Shown here: piece after piece, positions 1 through 5,858 of the stretch
Layout of the letters: every line of letters begins with the position of its first letter
Position numbering within the stretch: position 1 is the stretch's first letter
Assembly (NCBI GenBank): GCA_044426075.1
Contig: JAWXUT010000043.1
Location: forward strand, 1 to 12,787
DNA: 12,787 nt
Direction: 5' to 3'
From: JAWXUT01 sp044426075
GTDB lineage: Bacteria; Bacillota; Clostridia; Christensenellales; DTU072
The notes under the pieces: model-generated
What the model was told of the DNA's origin: nothing
What the model saw: the letters and a program-made list of their open reading frames with translations, nothing else
Database searches by the model: none
Translations under genes and position numbers: made by a program

Positions 1-118
1 TATATTTTGCGATACAATAAATATGCGAAGGGACACACTCTACTTCTTCTATTGCCACTTCCTTCGCTGAACTAAAAGACTTGCAAAATATATGCGGGGT
101 CAAGGGCAGTTTTAACCT
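1..118. repeat. Nested-hairpin repeat element, copy A
   Basis: This is one of two nearly identical 117-118 bp copies; the other is at 2871-2988 in the same orientation, differing here by one extra G near position 97. It contains two nested perfect inverted repeats: TATATTTTGC at 1-10 pairs with GCAAAATATA at 83-92, and inside it GCGAAGG at 25-31 pairs with CCTTCGC at 61-67. The two unpaired stretches between the stems are nearly equal in length (14 and 15 nt). The element could be a structured RNA or a small palindromic mobile repeat; no promoter or reading frame decides. The left end lies at the window edge and may be cut. Confidence 0.75.
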
Positions 119-296
119 AATAAAAACTAAAATAAACAATCCTTACCTCAAATTTATAACTACATCTAGCCTTAACCCCTCTTAGACAAGAGGGTACAGT
201 CAGCATATAATAATGACTAGCCCCGTTGGGTGTTGAGGAGTTTGTGGGTCAATTCCTGCAACAGTAAAAACATTTAGATTGCGTGCAATACGAAGG
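119..296. repeat. Downstream half of composite repeat, copy A
   Basis: This stretch has no gene. It is a diverged relative of 2989-3140. Shared landmarks are a small hairpin, CCCTCTT-AGAC-AAGAGGG at 177-194 (full 8-bp form at 3048-3067), and a later stretch where GAGGAGTTTGTGGGTCAA matches GCGGAGTTTTGGGGTCAA in the second copy. The composite repeat is therefore longer than its near-identical first 118 bp, and its second half has diverged more. Confidence 0.45.
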
Positions 297-362
297 AAAC
301 GCCACCCCCTAAAAAATCCTAATGTATACAGACATACATGAATTTTTTAGGGGGTGGCGTTT
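297..362. repeat. Perfect 21-bp hairpin
   Basis: Positions 297-317 are the exact reverse complement of 342-362. The arm runs from AAACGCCACC through a run of five C and ends in TAAAAAAT. The 24-nt loop holds an inner inverted repeat, ATGTAT at 322-327 with ATACAT at 334-339. Only a short T-run follows, so it is not a clear rho-independent terminator; a mobile palindromic element or a strong RNA hairpin fits as well. It appears to interrupt the composite repeat relative to the copy at 2871-3197, which lacks it. Confidence 0.8.
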
Positions 363-421
363 TCAAAGTAGTGTGCGTGATATAAAGGTTTTTAATGGGC
401 TTGTTCGCTTTCTTTTGCACC

Positions 422-450
422 CTTTTACTTTGTCGAAGTACAAAGAAAAG
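422..450. repeat. CTTTTGC-type hairpin, copy A
   Basis: CTTTTACTTTGT at 422-433 pairs with ACAAAGAAAAG at 440-450, with one bulged base. The preceding bases (GGCTTGTT...TTCTTTTGC) resemble those before the hairpin at 3168-3197, so both belong to the composite repeat that begins at 1 and at 2871. Confidence 0.45.
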
Positions 451-495
451 TTTGTATAATTTATTGCCATTTTCTTACAAAAACGGCTAAAATAC

Positions 496-524
496 TTGAC
501 ATTTGACACGATATGTGTTAAAAT
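496..524 (+). promoter_or_regulatory. Consensus promoter for the small RNA
   Basis: A perfect -35 box TTGACA (496-501) is followed after exactly 17 bases by a -10 box TAAAAT (519-524). The start of transcription is expected near 530-532. The spacer contains ACAC (506-509) and GTGT (515-518) as an inverted pair. The 15 bases TAAAATACTTGACAT at 488-502 also occur at 1269-1283 around the -35 box facing the membrane-protein gene. No start codon with a ribosome site follows, so the product is most likely RNA. Confidence 0.7.
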
Positions 525-529
525 AGTAG

Positions 530-637
530 AGGTGAAGAGTCGGCCAAAAAACATCTCCCCCTTGCGGGGTGGTTCTGCTCCCTTGCGGGGTGGTTGGGTT
601 GCCCTTGCAGGGGCGTTTGGTTGTGGCTCTTTTTTTA
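530..637 (+). ncRNA. Candidate small structured RNA, about 107 nt
   Basis: The region starts 6-7 bases after a consensus promoter and ends in a run of seven T (630-636). Its two ends pair: AGAGTCG (536-542) with TGGCTCT (624-630) using two or three G-U pairs, then CCAAA (544-548) with TTTGG (616-620). This closing stem stands directly before the T-run and would serve as the terminator hairpin. Inside are three tandem copies, about 22 nt apart, of a mini-hairpin C-rich/TTGC/G-rich (558-569, 580-589, 602-612). It is clearly richer in G+C than its flanks. It matches no RNA family that I recognise. The alternative is a repeat element that happens to carry promoter-like ends. The opposite-strand reading frame here crosses repeats and is not credible. 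Confidence 0.5.
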
Positions 638-650
638 TTTTGTATATAAA

Positions 651-682
651 ATTATAGTCTGCCGACGGCATAAGGTCCGGGC
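651..682. repeat. 32-bp sequence with inverted copy near right end
   Basis: The 32 bases here, centred on CTGCCGACGGCATAAGGTCC, occur as an exact reverse complement at 12425-12456, about 11.8 kb away. In both places it abuts a REP-like palindrome. This is dispersed repeat DNA. Confidence 0.8.
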
Positions 683-707
683 GTCAGAGGACTAACGCAC
701 CCTACAA
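679..707. repeat. REP-like palindrome, GGGCGTCAG type
   Basis: It reads GGGCGTCAGAGGACTAACGC followed by ACCCTACAA. The ends pair (GGGCGT with ACGC-ACCC, one bulge), giving a short hairpin. The same 29 bases recur at 782-810, 12487-12515 and 12678-12706, with a shortened form at 12579-12605 and a cut copy at 12770-12787. Confidence 0.85.
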
Positions 708-781
708 CAATACAGTTTATGTGTTAATCCGGCAACGGCGATAAAATAAACAACGGCGTGAAAACGTGCAATGCGGATTGC

Positions 782-810
782 GGGCGTCAGAGGACTAACG
801 CACCCTACAA
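782..810. repeat. REP-like palindrome, second copy
   Basis: This is an exact 29-bp copy of the palindrome at 679-707, in the same orientation 103 bp later. The bases between the two carry AACGGCG motifs that also occur beside the REP copies at 2711 and near 12631-12657, so spacer modules are shared too. The following TATGATTTATCCGTGGC (814-830) recurs exactly at 2688-2704. Confidence 0.85.
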
Positions 811-865
811 TTATATGATTTATCCGTGGCTCAAACAACGGCTTCTATATAATTTTATCCTCAAT

Positions 866-950
866 TCGCGCAAGCGACTTTCATTTGCTTGCAAATTTCA
901 TTCCGTAGGAATTTCACTGGCACGAAGTGACAATTTCATTGCAAAATGCT
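866..950. repeat. Cluster of four short hairpins
   Basis: Four small inverted repeats follow one another: TCGC-GCAA-GCGA (866-877), TTTGC-TT-GCAAA (884-895), ATTCC-GTA-GGAAT (900-912) and CAC-GAA-GTG (921-929). They are linked by repeats of ATTTCA. A plus-strand open frame crosses them, but it starts in REP DNA, has no ribosome site and resembles no protein. The whole stretch 641-1015 therefore appears non-coding. Confidence 0.5.
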
Positions 951-1015
951 TGCCTTTTGCTTTATTTGGAGCGGCCGGACAGATTCCACACTTACAATTT
1001 TATGCATTTGTTATT

Positions 1016-1048
1016 AAAAAACTACAGCCATTATGGTTAATATGGCTG
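1016..1048 (-). terminator. Rho-independent terminator of the XRE gene
   Basis: On the minus strand CAGCCAT (1048-1042) pairs with ATGGCTG (1031-1025), followed by TAG and six T (1021-1016). The stop codon of the repressor gene (1039-1037) lies in the hairpin loop, so the terminator overlaps the gene end. Confidence 0.65.
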
Positions 1049-1243
1049 CAATCCTAAAATAAAATCGGTAGTGACAGAATATAGTTTTGCAAGTGCAATT
1101 AGATATTCAGCGCTAGGATAACTTTTTCCAGTCTCCCATATGGAAATTGTATCTTGCGACACATTAAGAATCTTACCCAGCTTCGTTTGGGATAATTTTG
1201 CAAACTTTCTCAACTCTTTTAGTCTAATAGGAATATCATTCAT
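1037..1243 (-). CDS. Small XRE-family transcriptional regulator
   Basis: This encodes a 68-residue stand-alone helix-turn-helix protein of the Cro/CI (XRE) type. The fold is visible throughout: helix 1 at about 5-15, the helix-turn-helix from SQTKLGKIL (18-26) to SQDTISIWE (29-37), then the typical W-x-x-G...P step and the helix PSAEYLIALAKLYSV (43-57). Nothing follows that could sense a ligand, so it probably acts as a simple dimeric repressor. It is transcribed away from the membrane-protein gene that starts at 1360. Their 116-bp spacer contains a near-palindrome placed between promoter boxes, the likely binding site. The ribosome site is weak (CTAAAG), which fits low-level expression, and no clear promoter was found. 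The DNA-binding role is secure; the target is inferred. Confidence 0.9.
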   Translation of the reverse strand: MNDIPIRLKELRKFAKLSQTKLGKILNVSQDTISIWETGKSYPSAEYLIALAKLYSVTTDFILGLQPY

Positions 1244-1276
1244 ATCTTTAGTTTACTAGAAAGATTCGTAAAATAC

Positions 1277-1308
1277 TTGACATACGAGAAATTTTCGTAT
1301 AATATAAT
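1277..1308 (+). promoter_or_regulatory. Promoter with embedded operator for the membrane-protein gene
   Basis: TTGACA lies at 1277-1282. Two overlapping TATAAT boxes follow, at 1298-1303 (15-bp spacer) and 1303-1308 (20-bp spacer); neither spacing is ideal. Between them is TACGAGAAATTTTCGTA (1283-1299), a 17-bp near-palindrome with one mismatched pair, in the right place for a repressor to block RNA polymerase. A further half-site, TTCGTA, stands at 1265-1270 on the side of the XRE gene, so one protein could control both directions. Use by the XRE protein is inference. Confidence 0.6.
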
Positions 1309-1359
1309 ACTATATTATAATATATGGTAACAAACACCATGTTATTTAGGAGGACTTTT

Positions 1360-2505
1360 ATGGATTATTTTGATTATTCGGTAACAAAATACGAACAACA
1401 TGTTCCTTTATCACTAGAATGTCTAGCGAAAGGACAAAAACAGTGCTTAGATGAAGGGACTAAAGAAGTGAAAGATGTAGGCCCATTGACTGATGAAGAA
1501 GCTATTGCGGAGATAACAACTAGTACAGAAAATATCATCAACATAGCAAAAGAAGTAAAATTTCTGCTTCGTTATAAGGAATTTTTCAACTCAGATTTTG
1601 TTCTTTTTAATGTATTAAAAAGAGGTGGGATTGAGAATGCAGAAAAAAAGGGCAATAAAAGATATCATTATCGCTATATCGACAACGGGCAAATAGCAGC
1701 AACACTTTTTCAACGAGAACAGAAATTGTGTGTAGCATTCGGAGCGCTAATAATGACTATACTTAGCATGCTGTTATTTTTGCCCATGGTTACGGATAAT
1801 CCAACATTTTTATCAGTATTAATATTTATAGGCATGATAATGGTTCCTGGTGCAGTTATTGGGGCACTTATTCCACTCTTTATCATACTATGGTTGCGAT
1901 ATGTAAAGGAACCTAAACTGAGAAAACAAAGACAAAATGATGCAAAAGTATATATTCCAAAGATTGATGAATTAGCACAAGAAATGATAGACACTATTGT
2001 CTTTTTGACTCTATACAGAGGTATAATCGTAGAAGATAAAGAATTTGATAATTTGCACTGTAATGAAAGCGACTGGATTGAAACATTGCTTGATGAAGAA
2101 GAAGAGTTTCTAATAGAAACACCTGCGCTCACAGTAGAAGAAAAAATTCAGAACACAACGCATTCTGCCGAAGAGTGTATGGAAATTAAAATATTTTATG
2201 ATGTTAGAGAAAAAACAAGGTTTATCGATAAGCTAATGCATAGTGCAAAAATGGAAAAACAAAAAATTTGCCATGCTAGGGATGAGGCTGCTAGGGCTAA
2301 TGTTTTAGTAAAAGAAGCAATTGATGAAATTGATAGAAAAGCAAAACAGCAAGAAGCATCAAGAGCAGAGGCAGAAAAAAGAAAGAAGAAATGGGAAGCT
2401 GAAGAGGAAGAATCCCAAAGACGGCAGGATATTTGGGAGGCTGAGCAAGTACACGAACGCCAATTTATTAGAGATTTGTCAAGAGAAATAAACAAGCGCT
2501 ACTAA
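1360..2505 (+). CDS. Membrane protein with C-terminal coiled coil, function unknown
   Basis: This encodes 381 residues with no family that I recognise. The start is the ATG at 1360, six bases after a strong AGGAGG (1348-1353); an upstream in-frame ATG at 1324 has no such site. Residues 1-120 are charged and soluble, with no signal peptide. Two hydrophobic segments follow, about 122-144 and 149-179, joined by a very short turn, a hairpin that would leave both ends in the cytoplasm. After residue 180 comes a basic stretch (EPKLRKQRQ), an acidic patch (DEEEEF, 245-250), and from about 297 to 378 a highly charged coiled-coil region rich in K, E, R and A. It is paired with the divergent XRE gene and a probable operator, and closed by its own terminator, so it is an independent regulated unit. 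The architecture could suit a scaffold, a sensor or a membrane-acting effector; none can be chosen from sequence. Confidence 0.85.
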   Translation: MDYFDYSVTKYEQHVPLSLECLAKGQKQCLDEGTKEVKDVGPLTDEEAIAEITTSTENIINIAKEVKFLLRYKEFFNSDFVLFNVLKRGGIENAEKKGNKRYHYRYIDNGQIAATLFQREQKLCVAFGALIMTILSMLLFLPMVTDNPTFLSVLIFIGMIMVPGAVIGALIPLFIILWLRYVKEPKLRKQRQNDAKVYIPKIDELAQEMIDTIVFLTLYRGIIVEDKEFDNLHCNESDWIETLLDEEEEFLIETPALTVEEKIQNTTHSAEECMEIKIFYDVREKTRFIDKLMHSAKMEKQKICHARDEAARANVLVKEAIDEIDRKAKQQEASRAEAEKRKKKWEAEEEESQRRQDIWEAEQVHERQFIRDLSREINKRY

Positions 2506-2536
2506 TATCTTTGATACATTAAAAACATCAACAATT

Positions 2537-2572
2537 AAAAAGGGGCTGTAAAGAAATGCAGTTCCTTTTTTA
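2537..2572 (+). terminator. Rho-independent terminator
   Basis: AAAAAGGGGCTG (2537-2548) pairs over 12 bp with CAGTTCCTTTTT (2559-2570), using two G-U pairs, around a 10-nt loop. The T-run ends at 2571. It stands 31 bases after the stop of the coiled-coil membrane-protein gene. The A-rich left arm could let it also work from the other strand. Confidence 0.8.
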
Positions 2573-2659
2573 TATCATGATTGCGGTGATTTAAGGGGAA
2601 TAATATATAATATTCGTTAAAATGTGGCTACATTGTTTCATTTTTGTTGTTTTTGATTC

Positions 2660-2704
2660 GGGCGGACGGATTCCGCCCCTACGATAATATGATTTATCCG
2701 TGGC
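2660..2704. repeat. REP-like palindrome, GGGCGGA type, with shared flank
   Basis: GGGCGGA (2660-2666) pairs with TCCGCCC (2672-2678), followed by CTACGA. The layout matches the GGGCGTCAG palindromes (G-rich arm, short loop, C-rich arm, then CTACRA) but the arm sequence differs. The next bases, TATGATTTATCCGTGGC (2688-2704), are an exact copy of 814-830, and ACAACGGCGAA follows as near the other REP copies. Confidence 0.7.
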
Positions 2705-2725
2705 ACAGACAACGGCGAATTTAAT

Positions 2726-2747
2726 ATAATCAACCCTTTATGGGTTC
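2726..2747. repeat. 22-bp sequence with inverted copy at 12232-12253
   Basis: The bases ATAATCAACCCTTTATGGGTTC recur as the exact reverse complement at 12232-12253. The core AACCC...GGGTT is itself a small palindrome. This is dispersed repeat DNA. Confidence 0.7.
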
Positions 2748-2772
2748 TGAAGTGTACCCCATTTAGAGGACA
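2748..2772 (+). repeat. Possible worn left end of an IS3-type element
   Basis: TGAAGTGTACCCC followed by ATTTAGAGGACA resembles the terminal repeats of IS150-group IS3 elements (TG...TG-ACCC...GGAC). An imperfect inverted partner is at 3306-3330. No transposase frame lies between them, so at most this is a remnant or a non-autonomous derivative. Confidence 0.25.
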
Positions 2773-2870
2773 TATTTAAAAATGAAAAATTCTATTGCTA
2801 TTTTCTGAGCTTTCAAAAAAATATAATACAAAACTGCAAAAACTTGTTTTTGTTGTAACCCTTTACGCGG

Positions 2871-2988
2871 ATATATTTTGCGATACAATAAATATGCGAA
2901 GGGACACACTCTACTTCTTCTATTGCCACTTCCTTCGCTGAACTAAAAGACTTGCAAAATATATGCGGGTCAAGGGCAGTTTTAACCT
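2871..2988. repeat. Nested-hairpin repeat element, copy B
   Basis: This is the second copy of the element at 1-118. The outer stem here is 11 bp, ATATATTTTGC (2871-2881) with GCAAAATATAT (2954-2964). The inner stem is GCGAAGG (2896-2902) with CCTTCGC (2932-2938). Just outside, CCCTT (about 2860-2864) can pair with AAGGG (about 2973-2977), so the real element may start near 2855. Both copies keep both stems intact. Confidence 0.75.
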
Positions 2989-3140
2989 CTTTAAAAACTA
3001 TAATAAATTATCCTCAATAAAACTATTTTTACTATTAGAAAATATTACCCCTCTTAGACAAGAGGGGTTAATGAGAATATTGTCTTAATGTGAAGCTTGC
3101 GGGGTAATGCGGAGTTTTGGGGTCAAGCCGCCCTCGGAAA
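2989..3140. repeat. Downstream half of composite repeat, copy B
   Basis: This is the diverged relative of 119-296. It holds a perfect hairpin, CCCCTCTT-AGAC-AAGAGGGG at 3048-3067, which the first copy has with one mismatch at the stem base. There is no gene in 2573-3368; everything recognisable there is repeat DNA. Confidence 0.45.
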
Positions 3141-3167
3141 AAGAGGCTTGTTTTTTTTCTTTTGCTT

Positions 3168-3197
3168 ACTTCTCTTTTTGAAACCAAAAAGAAAAGT
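3168..3197. repeat. CTTTTGC-type hairpin, copy B
   Basis: ACTTCTCTTTTTG (3168-3180) pairs with CAAAAAGAAAAGT (3185-3197), 13 bp with one mismatch, around the loop AAAC. It is preceded by GGCTTGTT...TTCTTTTGC, as is the weaker hairpin at 422-450. Confidence 0.6.
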
Positions 3198-3305
3198 CAG
3201 TACTATTTATACATCTATATAAAATTCAACTGTCTATTAAAAACTACAAATCTTAATTATTGTGTCCACCTTTAGGGGACGTATATTCAAAATACATTTT
3301 GTGTG

Positions 3306-3330
3306 TGTCCATTTTTGTGGATACAGTTCA
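3306..3330 (-). repeat. Possible worn right end of an IS3-type element
   Basis: Read on the minus strand this begins TGAACTGTATCC and continues ACAAAAATGGACA, an imperfect inverted match to 2748-2772. A third similar stretch, TGTGTCCACCTTTAGGGGAC, lies at 3261-3280. Matching is partial and no transposase is present, so the call is weak. Confidence 0.25.
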
Positions 3331-3351
3331 ATCCTGCTTCACTATTCACTC

Positions 3352-3367
3352 AACCCGCTCGCGGGTT
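3352..3367. repeat. AACCCGC palindrome
   Basis: AACCCGC-TC-GCGGGTT forms a 7-bp stem immediately after the end of the 824-aa gene. There is no T-run on the minus strand, so a terminator role is doubtful. A near-identical palindrome, AACCCGC-AA-GCGGGTT, is at 12310-12325, so it is better read as a dispersed repeat. Confidence 0.6.
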
Positions 3368-3368
3368 C

Positions 3369-5843
3369 CTATCCCACTAACCTAGCATAAAGTTCGGCGT
3401 TTTCTGGTACGGGGTCGTTTGGCATACAACGTGGAGTGTTGTCTTCTATTGTGTAACTTAACATATAACTGCTGTTGTATACGGTTAATTTGTTTGAAAC
3501 AAGTTTTGCGCCAATTTCTGCTAGCTGTAAATATATGCCAATATCGCTGTTGTCTGTTGGCATTGGGATTTCGAGTAGTGCGAGCCCGTCATCTTCAATT
3601 GTAAACTGGGTGGTGTCTATAAAATTGTAAACGCCAATTGCTACCATTGCGGCTGAAATGTAGCGTATGCCGTCATCTGCAATATAGCTTAGATGTGACA
3701 TATCGTCGCGTAAAAATACGTCTTCAACTATTACACCCAAAAATGACATAAGTGCTTCTATATCCACAAAATCTGCAATCATTCCAAGTGTGTTTGGATT
3801 GATTTCGGATAGCATATCTTTTATTTCTGATGTGGTTTTCCAATTATATGATTCAAAAAATCCTTTAATTGTTATATTTGGCACGATATTTTCGCTGTAG
3901 CCGTCACTTGACATTGTTTCATTCATCATAAGAATAGAAGGCCCAGTTGTCTCTTTAAAAATTATATTTTCAAATGTGATATCACCACAATAATTGTAAT
4001 CATTGTTTATTTGCACCCCTAAAAAGTTACAATCGCCCAGCACGCAGCCCTGCAAATAAACGTCACTGCCGCTGTTTATTTCAATGCCGCAATTGTAGTA
4101 GCGCACTATACAATAGTTTATGATTACCTCAGTTGAAACGGTTTTTATGTAAATACCCAAGCCCATTTCTGCACTGTCAGCATAGGAAGAACAGCCTTCA
4201 AACACTGTGTTTTGCAGCGTTATAGTTTCACCGCTCTCATCAATTATGCTAATCATAAGGGCATAGCGAGATACATCACTTACAAACTCCGTTGATATCG
4301 TAAAGCCGTTGCCATATATGCTTGAATAAAGCTCTATGCGCTCCTCAAGATAGATATCCGTTTGCAACACCATATCCACATTGTTTGCTAGCGCCTCCAT
4401 AAATTCGTCTAATGAATATATGTTTACTGCCTCGTCTTCAATTACACTAAAAGTGTAGCTTGCTGTGGTTGTGGTGCTATATTCACCAAGCATAACGGTT
4501 GCTGTAATTGTAAAAGTTCCGTGGCTTAATATGGTTATAAATCCAGTTTCATCTATAGTTGCAACTGCTGTGTTGCTTGAAACAAAACTTATGTTGCTGT
4601 TAGCCCAAACTGTGCTATTCTGTAACCCAAACTGCAAAGTATTGGTAAATGTTGTGCCGCTGTAAAAGTTGGTTGCAAATATGTGAACTTGCTCAATACC
4701 CAAACATTGATCCTCTTCATTTAGCATAAGTGTAATGTATGCTGGGCGCTCTTTTATCTCAATATATGCCGTTACTATTTCATTGTTTGCGGTTGCTGTA
4801 ATTAAAATTGTGCCCGCTGAAACTGGGTACAAATAGTCGCCCGAAATATAGGCGGAGCCCGAAACATTTTCTACACTGATACTGTAGGATAACTCACTAT
4901 TAATATAATTGTAATCCTTAAAGCCCACCCCGATATAGTAGGCGCCGTTGTTTGTGTATGCGGATGTTGCTAAATTAATAAAGCCCCACGCGCCCGCCTC
5001 GCAATATTCCACATATACAATTGCTGAATATTTACCATAGGTTACTGTGAAGGCACTGCCACTTCCGCTAACTGTTGCGCTACTATTTATAACCACATTT
5101 TCTGCAATAAATTTTGCATCTACACTGCTTGCGGCGTAAATAGTTGTGGTGTTTATAAGTGCATTTGTTGTATCGATTGCAATAGTTGTGGCTAAAATGT
5201 TGCCAGCGCGGTCATCTGTTGCTACGCTAAGTGTGGCAACTCCCGCTGAAACTGGGCTTATTAGTCCGCTGTCACTTACTGTAAATATATCTGTATTGGA
5301 ACTCTCCCACACCACTATTCCACTATTAATTGCACTAGTTGGATAGAAATCTGTTGCCAGTGTTGTGGGGGATATTAGCTCTATAGTGCCACTTTGCACA
5401 CTGCCGTCTGTTGTGGAATATAATGTTACCTTCTCAAGTATTTTTGATGTGACTATTATTGTTAAAATGGTGTTTACGCTTGTGTTGTTGCTTGCGCTTA
5501 CAATAACCCTTGCAACACCCACCGCTGTTGGCGTAACTGTATACCAACCATCATCTTCCGCTTTAGCGATATCAACTGCACCCGTGCTTATTGTTGCATC
5601 AAGCTCAAAAGTTACGCTAGGGTCATATGTTATTGTTGGAAGCACCTTAATATAAACCATACAGTTGGTTTCTGTTATGTCCAACTCTAGGTCGTATGTT
5701 ATTTCATCTCCGTTTGCGTCATATACTGCAACTGATGTAGCATTAACGTTCATTGTTTCTGCTATCACGGTGCTTGTTGCAAACAGTGAAAAAACAATGA
5801 TAAATGGAATTATTAAAATTAAAGCTATTGTAAATTTTTTCAT
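3369..5843 (-). CDS. Secreted BIG2-like / β-helix protein (second paralog)
   Basis: This encodes 824 residues. A Sec signal peptide is evident: MKK, a hydrophobic core to about 22, and a likely cleavage after VIA (28). Four Ig-like, BIG2-type segments follow at about 33-132, 136-225, 230-365 and 368-466; the clearest signatures are VVWESSNTDIFTVSDSGLI near 177-195 and FVSSNTAVATIDETGFI near 420-436. Residues about 500-640 form short repeated β-strand turns typical of a right-handed parallel β-helix (GNGFTI, GIYIK, GIEIN, GVQIN, IIFKETTGPSI). The last 185 residues are an unassigned conserved region. It is a clear paralog of its upstream neighbour, starts 34 bases after it and has a weak ribosome site (GGGA). 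There is no LPXTG signal or terminal membrane helix, so the mode of attachment is unknown. β-helices often bind or cut glycans, but no catalytic residues can be assigned. Confidence 0.9.
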   Translation of the reverse strand: MKKFTIALILIIPFIIVFSLFATSTVIAETMNVNATSVAVYDANGDEITYDLELDITETNCMVYIKVLPTITYDPSVTFELDATISTGAVDIAKAEDDGWYTVTPTAVGVARVIVSASNNTSVNTILTIIVTSKILEKVTLYSTTDGSVQSGTIELISPTTLATDFYPTSAINSGIVVWESSNTDIFTVSDSGLISPVSAGVATLSVATDDRAGNILATTIAIDTTNALINTTTIYAASSVDAKFIAENVVINSSATVSGSGSAFTVTYGKYSAIVYVEYCEAGAWGFINLATSAYTNNGAYYIGVGFKDYNYINSELSYSISVENVSGSAYISGDYLYPVSAGTILITATANNEIVTAYIEIKERPAYITLMLNEEDQCLGIEQVHIFATNFYSGTTFTNTLQFGLQNSTVWANSNISFVSSNTAVATIDETGFITILSHGTFTITATVMLGEYSTTTTASYTFSVIEDEAVNIYSLDEFMEALANNVDMVLQTDIYLEERIELYSSIYGNGFTISTEFVSDVSRYALMISIIDESGETITLQNTVFEGCSSYADSAEMGLGIYIKTVSTEVIINYCIVRYYNCGIEINSGSDVYLQGCVLGDCNFLGVQINNDYNYCGDITFENIIFKETTGPSILMMNETMSSDGYSENIVPNITIKGFFESYNWKTTSEIKDMLSEINPNTLGMIADFVDIEALMSFLGVIVEDVFLRDDMSHLSYIADDGIRYISAAMVAIGVYNFIDTTQFTIEDDGLALLEIPMPTDNSDIGIYLQLAEIGAKLVSNKLTVYNSSYMLSYTIEDNTPRCMPNDPVPENAELYARLVG

Positions 5844-5858
5844 ATTTTCCCATTATAT

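Noticed and set aside
363..671. Minus-strand open frame of 102 codons
   Set aside because: It runs over the CTTTTGC hairpin, the candidate small RNA and the 32-bp repeat, has no ribosome site, and its proline/arginine-rich part is only the translation of the tandem CCC-TTGC-GGG hairpins.
758..1057. Plus-strand open frame of 99 codons
   Set aside because: It starts within REP repeat DNA, crosses four short hairpins, lacks a ribosome site and overlaps the end of the real XRE gene on the other strand.
1324..1359. Upstream ATG as start of the coiled-coil membrane protein
   Set aside because: The strong AGGAGG at 1348-1353 is placed for the ATG at 1360, and the extra 12 residues would include the ribosome site itself.
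3352..3367. Terminator for the four-gene operon
   Set aside because: The stem has no following T-run on the minus strand, and the same palindrome occurs at 12310-12325 without a gene before it.
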